From contig JALSNL010000429.1 in assembly GCA_026987055.1 (NCBI GenBank), positions 1 through 6,687 on the forward strand: 6,687 nt of DNA. Direction: 5' to 3'. This document shows positions 1-5,083 of the stretch, piece after piece. The DNA comes from Melioribacteraceae bacterium (GTDB lineage Bacteria; Bacteroidota; Ignavibacteria; Ignavibacteriales; Melioribacteraceae). Made by a program: the position numbers and the translations under genes. Each line of letters begins with the position of its first letter. Positions within the stretch are counted from its first letter, which is position 1. The notes under the pieces were generated by a model that saw only the letters and a program-made list of their open reading frames with translations, searched no databases and was not told the origin of the DNA.

Positions 1-2
1 TT

Positions 3-581
3 ATTTTTACTGTTTCCGTAATTTATATTTCTATTTTTCTTAGTTATATTTTAGTTAAACTTTTTGCACCGTTACTTATAAAAATCGGTTTTGCTTTCCC
101 TAAGTTGAATGCAATCTTTCTTTTAAATAAATATTTTATACCGGTTTTTTTAGTGTTTCTTTTTTCGTTCTGGTTCCAAAATAATATTTATGCAGAATAT
201 TTTTTTTCAATGATAATTATAGGAACTGCATTAAAGGAAACATTATTAAAAGAAAACTTAAAAGTAAAAACAGAATATGTTAAAGCCGCTAAAAGTTTAG
301 GCGTTAAAGATTCGCTACTTATAAAAACAGTTATTTGGAAAACTCTTCAACCGCGATTGTACAAAACTTTAGTAAAATATAATTTTATTCTCTGGTGTTT
401 AATACTTGTTTACGAATATATAACAAGAACCGGTGGACTGGGAAATATTTTCAGATTAGCGATAAAGTATAATGATATCAGTATTATTGTATTGCTTATT
501 CTTATTGTTATGTTTACAATATATTTATTTTCCATTCTTATTAAATCTATCGAAAAGAAATTCTTTTTTTGGGAAGCCTAA
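3..581 (+). CDS. ABC transporter permease, NitT/TauT (SsuC-like) type, 5'-truncated by window edge
   Basis: Inner-membrane permease subunit of an ABC importer; only the C-terminal 192 residues are visible. The frame is open from base 3 with no stop, and the upstream part encodes a hydrophobic helix (visible residues 1-27), so the TTG at 105 is internal, not the start. Further hydrophobic segments lie near residues 40-60, 66-78, 123-140 and 155-180. The cytoplasmic coupling loop (EAA motif) is visible as EYVKAAKSLG at residues 91-100, with the conserved Gly at 300-302. The ending, GLGNIF about 40 residues from the end followed by an IEKKFFFW tail, resembles the GLGY...LERRLLRW ending of sulfonate/nitrate/taurine permeases (family knowledge). 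The gene ends 3 bases before the ATPase gene, so the two should be co-transcribed and form one transporter. The substrate cannot be told; no binding protein is visible. Family call is good, subfamily moderate. Confidence 0.85.
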   Translation: MFTVSVIYISIFLSYILVKLFAPLLIKIGFAFPKLNAIFLLNKYFIPVFLVFLFSFWFQNNIYAEYFFSMIIIGTALKETLLKENLKVKTEYVKAAKSLGVKDSLLIKTVIWKTLQPRLYKTLVKYNFILWCLILVYEYITRTGGLGNIFRLAIKYNDISIIVLLILIVMFTIYLFSILIKSIEKKFFFWEA

Positions 582-584
582 TTT

Positions 585-1337
585 ATGAATAAACCATTAT
601 TGGAAATAAAGAATGTAAGTAAAATTTATTCGGACGAAGTTGGCTATAAAATTCATCTGTTGGAAAATATATCTTTTTCATTGACAAAAGGTAAGGTTAC
701 AACATTCCTTGCACCAAAAGGTTCAGGTAAAACTTCATTATTAAATATCATTGCCGGTTTGGAAAAATCTACTACAGGTTCGGTAATAAAAAATTGCAAT
801 AAAGTTGCTTTCATTCCAACCGAACCTTCTTCTTTCCCTTGGTTGAATGTAGAAGAAAATATAAAATTTGCATCCAAACTTGGCAATGCCGAAATAAAAA
901 AAATTATTACATTGGTCGGTTTGGAAGGATATGAAGACCATTTCCCGAATAATAAAAGTGAAGGATTCCGATTTAGAATTGCTTTGGGACGTGCTTTGGC
1001 ATATCAACCGGAAATAATTGTTATAGACGAACCGTTTAATAATCTTAATAGTACTACACGAGAAGAGATTTATTTAATGCTTAGAGATGTGATTGAAGAA
1101 ACCGATGTAACCATAGTTTTGGGCAGTACAAATATTTCCGAAGCAATTTTTCTTTCCGATAGAATAATTATAATGAAAAAGAAACCCGGTGAAATTATTG
1201 ATGAAATTGAAATATCGTTTACAGGTAAAAGAGATATTAATACTATTACCGGAAATGATTTTATAAACTATCGAAATAAAATTGAAGAAATATTTTATAA
1301 GAAATTAAATAAACATTTATATAGATTTTCCGTTTAG
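585..1337 (+). CDS. ABC transporter ATPase, NitT/TauT (SsuB-like) type, with degenerate catalytic motifs
   Basis: Nucleotide-binding subunit that would power the permease encoded just upstream (3-base gap, weak GGAAG ribosome site at 572-576, ATG start). Its 250 residues are normal for the family, and [10 protein letters not shown] (84-93) is typical of NitT/TauT ATPases. Walker A is APKGSGKT (43-50), with Ala for the first Gly; Lys49 is kept. Walker B is IIVIDEP (144-150), with Asp148 and catalytic Glu149 present. Other motifs are eroded: the Q-loop Gln is Thr79 (FIPTEP), the signature LSGGQ is KSEGF (124-128), the D-loop ALD is NLN (153-155), and the switch His is Thr182 (GSTN where VTHD is usual). 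The frame is intact, so it is probably expressed. It may hydrolyse ATP poorly, be a regulatory or structural subunit, or belong to a diverged subfamily. Residues 210-250 are a poorly conserved tail. Confidence 0.88.
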   Translation: MNKPLLEIKNVSKIYSDEVGYKIHLLENISFSLTKGKVTTFLAPKGSGKTSLLNIIAGLEKSTTGSVIKNCNKVAFIPTEPSSFPWLNVEENIKFASKLGNAEIKKIITLVGLEGYEDHFPNNKSEGFRFRIALGRALAYQPEIIVIDEPFNNLNSTTREEIYLMLRDVIEETDVTIVLGSTNISEAIFLSDRIIIMKKKPGEIIDEIEISFTGKRDINTITGNDFINYRNKIEEIFYKKLNKHLYRFSV

Positions 1338-1372
1338 CAAAAAAGGTTTTTCAAAATAAAAAAAATAAAATC

Positions 1373-2917
1373 ATGGAAGAAAAATTTAAAAAGTTAGATG
1401 AATTAAGAAAACAAGCAAAACTTGGCGGCGGCGAAAAACGAATTGAAAATCAACACAAGAAAGGTAAATTAACAGCAAGAGAAAGAATTGAATTATTGGT
1501 AGATAAAGGAAGTTTTGATGAACTGGATATGTTCGTAAAACATCGCTCGAACGAATTTGGACTTGATAAACAAAAATATCTCGGCGATGGTGTTATTACC
1601 GGCTTTGGTAGAATAAACGGACGACCCGTTGCAGTTTTCAGTCAAGATTTTACTGTTTTCGGCGGTTCTCTTTCCGAAACGCATGCGGAAAAAATTTGTA
1701 AAATTATGGATTTGGCAATGAAAATTGGCGTTCCCGTAATCGGCTTAAACGATTCCGGAGGTGCAAGAATTCAAGAAGGTGTTATTAGTCTTGGCGGTTA
1801 TGCAGATATATTTTTACGCAATACATTAGCTTCCGGTGTAATTCCGCAAATATCGGCTATACTTGGTCCTTGTGCCGGCGGAGCGGTTTATTCGCCTGCT
1901 ATTACAGATTTTATTTTTATGGTAAAAAATACAAGTCACATGTTTGTAACCGGACCAAACGTAGTTAAAACCGTAACGCACGAAGAGGTTACTTTTGAAG
2001 ATTTGGGTGGTGCCGATACTCATTCGTCTAAAAGCGGAGTTGCCCATTTTGCTTTTAATAGCGAAATTGAAGTGTTACAAAATATTCGTAAAATGATGGA
2101 TTATCTTCCTCTTAATTGGAAAGATAAATCACCGGAAAAGGATTTCGATTTTTCTAAAGATTTATCTGTTCAGAAACTTGATACTATAATTCCGGAAACA
2201 CCAACCAAACCTTACGATATGAAAGAAGTTATAAAACTACTTTTGGATGATGGCAATTTTTTTGAAATCCATAAAGATTTTGCTGAAAATTTAATTGTCG
2301 GTTTCGGAAGAATAGGAGGAATGGCAATTGGTGTTGTTGCCAATCAACCCGCAGTATTAGCCGGAGTTTTAGATATAAATTCATCTGTTAAAGGTGCAAG
2401 GTTTGTTCGTTTCTGCGATGCTTTTAATATTCCTTTGCTTGTATTGGAAGATGTTCCGGGATTTTTACCCGGCACGGACCAAGAATGGAACGGAATAATC
2501 AGACACGGTTCAAAATTGTTATTTGCTTTTAGCGAAGCTACTGTTCCTAAAGTTACGGTTATAACACGTAAAGCTTATGGCGGAGCTTATGATGTAATGA
2601 ATTCCAAACATATCAGAGGTGATTTTAATTATGCTTGGCCTTCGGCGGAAATTGCTGTTATGGGACCCAAAGGTGCAGTGGAAATAATTTTTAAAAAAGA
2701 AATTAAAGAAGCGGAAAATCCCGAAGAAAAACTTGAACAAAAATTATCCGAATTTATTGAAACATTTGCCAATCCGTATATTGCAGCCGAAAGAGGATTT
2801 GTTGATGATGTTATAAAACCAAGTGAAACAAGAATTAAACTTATAAATGCTTTTCAACTTTTAAAGACAAAGGTTGATACGAATCCGAAGAAAAAACATA
2901 CAACTATTCCGTTGTAA
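1373..2917 (+). CDS. pccB: Acyl-CoA carboxylase beta (carboxyltransferase) subunit: propionyl-CoA carboxylase / methylmalonyl-CoA decarboxylase type
   Basis: Cytoplasmic carboxyltransferase that moves CO2 between carboxybiotin and an acyl-CoA, most likely interconverting propionyl-CoA and (S)-methylmalonyl-CoA. The 514 residues match the family length. The start region ([20 protein letters not shown]), [10 protein letters not shown] (128-137), [10 protein letters not shown] (167-176), the second-domain DVPGFLPG region, AYGGAYDVM (401-409) and the terminal KHTTIPL are all family hallmarks. Asp407 in GGAYDVM corresponds to the Asp reported in Streptomyces PccB to control acyl chain choice, which favours propionyl-CoA over acetyl-CoA (recalled family knowledge). 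Sequence alone does not separate PccB from MmdA of sodium-pumping methylmalonyl-CoA decarboxylase, so the symbol is provisional. No biotin carboxylase, biotin carrier or epimerase gene is adjacent in the window. It starts 35 bases after the ATPase gene with no terminator between, so read-through is likely. The ATG has an A-rich leader and no good Shine-Dalgarno. Confidence 0.93.
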   Translation: MEEKFKKLDELRKQAKLGGGEKRIENQHKKGKLTARERIELLVDKGSFDELDMFVKHRSNEFGLDKQKYLGDGVITGFGRINGRPVAVFSQDFTVFGGSLSETHAEKICKIMDLAMKIGVPVIGLNDSGGARIQEGVISLGGYADIFLRNTLASGVIPQISAILGPCAGGAVYSPAITDFIFMVKNTSHMFVTGPNVVKTVTHEEVTFEDLGGADTHSSKSGVAHFAFNSEIEVLQNIRKMMDYLPLNWKDKSPEKDFDFSKDLSVQKLDTIIPETPTKPYDMKEVIKLLLDDGNFFEIHKDFAENLIVGFGRIGGMAIGVVANQPAVLAGVLDINSSVKGARFVRFCDAFNIPLLVLEDVPGFLPGTDQEWNGIIRHGSKLLFAFSEATVPKVTVITRKAYGGAYDVMNSKHIRGDFNYAWPSAEIAVMGPKGAVEIIFKKEIKEAENPEEKLEQKLSEFIETFANPYIAAERGFVDDVIKPSETRIKLINAFQLLKTKVDTNPKKKHTTIPL

Positions 2918-2941
2918 AAAATTAAAATTGATTTATATTTG
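2912..2941 (+). promoter_or_regulatory. Candidate Bacteroidota-type promoter for the mscS-like gene
   Basis: TATATTTG at 2934-2941 matches the TAnnTTTG -7 box of Bacteroidota primary promoters, with a TTG at 2912-2914 standing 19 bp upstream where the TTTG -33 box is expected. It lies in the short gap between the carboxylase stop and the channel start; the upstream box overlaps the carboxylase's last codon and stop. Transcription would start roughly 20 bases before the ATG. Such AT-rich motifs also arise by chance. Confidence 0.45.
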
Positions 2942-2961
2942 TAACTATTAAAAATATTTTT

Positions 2962-2966
2962 GAGGT
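2962..2966 (+). promoter_or_regulatory. Shine-Dalgarno GAGGT before the mscS-like gene
   Basis: GAGGT sits 3 bases before the ATG at 2970 and supports that start. It is one of two clear Shine-Dalgarno sequences in the window, whereas the carboxylase and outer-membrane protein genes have only A-rich leaders. Confidence 0.7.
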
Positions 2967-2969
2967 AAT

Positions 2970-3788
2970 ATGAGTGATTTATCTTCATATGTAAATATGG
3001 GAATTGACGGAGCAATTAAATTTGCCCCTCAATTATTTACGGCTATAGCAATTATTGTTATTGGTTTTTGGATTACAAAAAAGGTTATGGTCCTTTTTGA
3101 AAATATGTTAAAGCGAATGAAATTTGATGATGCTGTTAAATCATTTTTTGTCTCATTCGTTCAAATTATTCTAAAAATAATTATCCTATTAGTTGCTGCA
3201 GGAGTTATTGGTTTTGAAATGGCCGGCTTAATGGGCATAATTGCCGGAATGGCTTTCGCAGTTGGTTTAGCTTTGCAAGGCAGCTTAAGTAATTTTGCCG
3301 CCGGAATTTTAGTGCTGATTTTTAAACCATATAAAATCGGGGATTGGGTAGAAATTCAAGAAAAGTTCGGACAAGTTGAAGAAATACAAATATTCAGTAC
3401 AATTATTGTAACACCGGGAAAGAAAACTTTAATTATTCCAAACTCTCAAGTAATAGACGGAACAGTTACAAATCTTTCTACCAAAGGGCATATTCGTTTG
3501 GAGCTTAGTGTTACAATGCCTTATTCGGAAAGTTATTCAAAAGTAGAAAAAATTATTAGAGATACATTAAAAACAATTCCTAAAATAGAAAAAGAACCCG
3601 AACCGGAAATAGGTATTGAAAATTATGATAGTCACAGTATAGTATTAGCAATTCGTCCTTTTGTACATCCGGATAACTATTGGGAAGTAACATTTGAATC
3701 TTATAGAAAAATTAAGAAAGCTTTTTACGAAAACGGAATTAAAGTTGCTTATTCCGAAGGTGTTGAAATGGGAAGTATTGGAGAATAA
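2970..3788 (+). CDS. mscS: Small-conductance mechanosensitive channel, MscS family
   Basis: Inner-membrane channel that opens under membrane tension and releases solutes on osmotic downshock. Its 272 residues are close to E. coli MscS (286). Predicted membrane helices are TM1 about 18-40, TM2 about 60-81 and the pore-lining TM3 about 85-117. The kink motif VGLALQGSLSN (98-108) is nearly identical to E. coli MscS, followed by FKPYKIGDWV (118-127) and the beta domain with IFSTIIVTPGKKTLIIPNSQ and VTNLS. Phe96 takes the place of E. coli pore-seal Leu105, while Leu100 matches Leu109. The C-terminus is unusual: the IPFPQ-like end of the vestibule is replaced by VAYSEGVEM (259-267). The gene has its own promoter-like sequence and Shine-Dalgarno and is followed by a terminator, so it may be a single-gene unit. 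Confidence 0.94.
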   Translation: MSDLSSYVNMGIDGAIKFAPQLFTAIAIIVIGFWITKKVMVLFENMLKRMKFDDAVKSFFVSFVQIILKIIILLVAAGVIGFEMAGLMGIIAGMAFAVGLALQGSLSNFAAGILVLIFKPYKIGDWVEIQEKFGQVEEIQIFSTIIVTPGKKTLIIPNSQVIDGTVTNLSTKGHIRLELSVTMPYSESYSKVEKIIRDTLKTIPKIEKEPEPEIGIENYDSHSIVLAIRPFVHPDNYWEVTFESYRKIKKAFYENGIKVAYSEGVEMGSIGE

Positions 3789-3827
3789 CACAAAATAAAA
3801 AGTATTGTTCCGGAAAAATTATTATTA

Positions 3828-3852
3828 AAAATCCCCTTACTTAGGGGATTTT
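3828..3852. terminator. Bidirectional intrinsic terminator between convergent genes
   Basis: A perfect 10-bp stem (AAAATCCCCT at 3828-3837, AGGGGATTTT at 3843-3852) with a 5-base loop and a G/C core of four pairs. On the + strand it is followed by a T-rich tail (TTTTATTTT). On the - strand the A-run at 3827-3831 gives a T-run. It lies 39 bases after the mscS stop and 3 bases after the end of the minus-strand gene, so it can end both transcripts. Confidence 0.9.
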
Positions 3853-3855
3853 ATT

Positions 3856-4743
3856 TTAGAAGAAATCAACAAAAAAACCGATTCCGAATTTTTTAATTCG
3901 TTGAGAATAATATTCACTGAACGGATTTGCACCAACATAATAAGATAAATAAAAGATTAAACCTTTTCCGTCCCAATCGCCGAATTTTATTCCACCCATT
4001 AAATTTGTGTTTAATTTGTACGTTGGTGTACCTACAATATTAAATTGATTAGCAATAAATAAATTGGCATCTTGATTAAAAACTTTATCTATTACATTCT
4101 TAAAAGCCAACTCATAACCAAAATAAGTTGACCATTTTTGTAAAGTTGAAGGTCTAACTAAAGTAGCATAAGCAGCAGTTACGTAGGTTCTTAAACTTCC
4201 GAAATTAGGGTAGAATTGATAACCAAAGGTCAACTCTCCAAAATCTCTTGTAAAAGGAATTGGAGTAATATTGTTAATCCATTTCCCTAATGTTTTATCG
4301 TAATGTCCGTCAACCAAATGAGCGCTGTTATGAATAATTCTAAAACGGGAAATAAATTTGCCGTTTTCATAATTTTTAGAAAAAGCGGCATTCCCACCAA
4401 AAAATCCGTCTAAAGCATCAATTTGTAATCTGTTCCCTTTATAACTTGTTGATAAAGCATATCCCATAAACTCAATAGAAAGAGAAAGAGTTCCGTCTAT
4501 ATCGCGAAAGTAAAATCTTACCAAATCCACATTGTTACCGATATCCAGTTTTAAATTTGAATTATCCGTGTAATATAACAAACCGAAACGTGCTTCTTGA
4601 TAGTTTGCCTTTAAAGGTAAAAAATGTAATCCGGATGGAAATAAATCCATTTTAATTTTGGAATTTACTTTAGGAGATTTTGGTTGTGCTTGTATTATTA
4701 AGGTAAAAAAGCAAATTAGTAGAAGTGGGAATATTTTTTTCAT
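3856..4743 (-). CDS. Predicted outer-membrane beta-barrel protein, DUF1207-like
   Basis: A 295-residue exported protein of unknown function. The N-terminus is a signal peptide (MKKIFPLLLICFFTLIIQAQ, about 1-20) with no lipobox cysteine at its end, so a periplasmic or outer-membrane fate is expected. The rest alternates polar and aromatic residues in beta-strand style with many Tyr, Phe and Gly, and ends in ...IGFFVDFF, a terminal Phe as in outer-membrane beta-signals. The RFRIIHNSAHLVDGHYD segment (133-149) resembles the R-x-x-x-x-H-x-S-x-H-L-x-D/E pattern that I recall from DUF1207 proteins. The late YYVGANPFSEYYSQRIKKFG segment also fits that family, so the assignment is tentative. The ATG start has an A-rich leader and no Shine-Dalgarno. 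It is transcribed divergently from the transglycosylase gene. Confidence 0.8.
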   Translation of the reverse strand: MKKIFPLLLICFFTLIIQAQPKSPKVNSKIKMDLFPSGLHFLPLKANYQEARFGLLYYTDNSNLKLDIGNNVDLVRFYFRDIDGTLSLSIEFMGYALSTSYKGNRLQIDALDGFFGGNAAFSKNYENGKFISRFRIIHNSAHLVDGHYDKTLGKWINNITPIPFTRDFGELTFGYQFYPNFGSLRTYVTAAYATLVRPSTLQKWSTYFGYELAFKNVIDKVFNQDANLFIANQFNIVGTPTYKLNTNLMGGIKFGDWDGKGLIFYLSYYVGANPFSEYYSQRIKKFGIGFFVDFF

Positions 4744-4764
4744 TTTTTGTATTATTTTTTATTC

Positions 4765-4789
4765 TAAAGTTTGTAAAACAAAAACTTTA
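4765..4789. repeat. Inverted repeat, 8-bp arms, in leader of the outer-membrane protein gene
   Basis: TAAAGTTT (4765-4772) and AAACTTTA (4782-4789) are exact reverse complements around a 9-base loop. The repeat begins 22 bases upstream of the minus-strand ATG, so it would fold in that mRNA's leader or serve as a small operator. Low G/C content means chance is possible. Confidence 0.4.
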
Positions 4790-4894
4790 TTTAATTTTAT
4801 AACGTAAAATATTTTTTTTGATTTGTTTAATACATTCGAAAAATATTGTAATAAATTTACGATAATTAAGTATAGAAAAAATTGTCCGGTAAAA

Positions 4895-4946
4895 TTAACT
4901 TCAATAAAATAGAATTACAAATTTAGCAATAATTACTTGAAGTTAA
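4895..4946. repeat. Inverted repeat with 10-bp arms
   Basis: TTAACTTCAA (4895-4904) and TTGAAGTTAA (4937-4946) are exact reverse complements, 32 bases apart. The right arm contains the TTG that serves as the upstream box of the candidate transglycosylase promoter, so it could be a two-site operator. Function is inferred only. Confidence 0.5.
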
Positions 4947-4965
4947 ACAGATATAATTATATTTG
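4937..4965 (+). promoter_or_regulatory. Candidate Bacteroidota-type promoter for the lytic transglycosylase gene
   Basis: TATATTTG at 4958-4965 matches TAnnTTTG; TTG (in CTTG) at 4937-4939 is 18 bp upstream. It would give a leader of about 110 bases containing hairpins. Inverted repeat arms overlap both boxes. A sigma70-like alternative nearer the gene is listed separately; sequence cannot choose between them. Confidence 0.4.
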
Positions 4966-4998
4966 GAAATAAAGAAATATATAACTTATTTCCAAATA
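4960..4998. repeat. Perfect 13-bp inverted repeat overlapping the promoter-like box
   Basis: TATTTGGAAATAA (4960-4972) and TTATTTCCAAATA (4986-4998) are exact reverse complements separated by 13 bases. It is the strongest repeat in the window. The left arm shares six bases with the TATATTTG box. No T-run follows, so it is not a normal terminator. It may be an operator for a dimeric regulator or a 5'-leader hairpin. Confidence 0.75.
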
Positions 4999-5003
4999 AA
5001 TAG

Positions 5004-5021
5004 TTATCTTAAATTAGATAA
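5004..5021. repeat. Short inverted repeat, 6-bp arms
   Basis: TTATCT (5004-5009) and AGATAA (5016-5021) flank six bases. It is too short to be persuasive alone; listed because it follows directly on the 13-bp repeat. Confidence 0.25.
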
Positions 5022-5029
5022 GAATATAC

Positions 5030-5056
5030 TTGAAAAAAGAATTATAATACTATAAT
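5030..5056 (+). promoter_or_regulatory. Alternative sigma70-like promoter with A/T hairpin
   Basis: TTGAAA (5030-5035) and TATAAT (5051-5056) form a sigma70-like pair with a short 15-bp spacer; a second TATAAT lies at 5043-5048. The two TATAAT copies fall in a 7-bp A/T-only inverted repeat (AATTATA 5040-5046, TATAATT 5051-5057). Transcription would start about 20 bases before the GTG. AT-rich DNA makes this weak evidence. Confidence 0.3.
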
Positions 5057-5074
5057 TTAAAATTCTATTATTTT

Positions 5075-5079
5075 GAGGA
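5075..5079 (+). promoter_or_regulatory. Shine-Dalgarno GAGGA that fixes the GTG start of the transglycosylase
   Basis: GAGGA stands 4 bases before GTG at 5084. Together with the signal peptide beginning directly at that codon (MKKIQQ), it sets the start. Confidence 0.75.
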
Positions 5080-5083
5080 AAAA

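Larger units (their letters stand above)
4744..5083. other. Divergent intergenic region, 340 bases, rich in inverted repeats
   Basis: Non-coding gap between the outer-membrane protein gene (leftward) and the transglycosylase gene (rightward). It is very A+T-rich, has no convincing ORF, tRNA or riboswitch, and carries several perfect inverted repeats and promoter-like boxes, listed separately. An additional A/T-only 9-bp repeat pair (AATATTTTT at 4808-4816, AAAAATATT at 4839-4847) is probably background composition. No convincing promoter for the leftward gene was found. Confidence 0.85.

Noticed and set aside
896..903. Run of eight A within the ATPase gene as a programmed frameshift site
   Set aside because: The zero frame continues normally on both sides with family-consistent sequence, and such A-runs are expected in AT-rich genes.
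653..1007. Minus-strand ORFs within the ABC ATPase gene
   Set aside because: They lie wholly opposite a well-supported gene, and their products have no recognisable domain; they are shadows.
1322..1329. TAGATTTT before the carboxylase gene as a promoter box
   Set aside because: It lacks the final G of TAnnTTTG, has no upstream TTTG and lies in the end of the ATPase coding sequence.
1493..2740. Three minus-strand ORFs within the carboxylase gene
   Set aside because: Each is opposite a strongly conserved coding sequence and has low-complexity or cysteine/Asn-rich translation with no domain.
4918..4925. CAAATTTA, a minus-strand TAnnTTTG box for the outer-membrane protein gene
   Set aside because: No matching CAAA upstream box at the right spacing was seen, and it is about 175 bases from the start codon; not strong enough to list.
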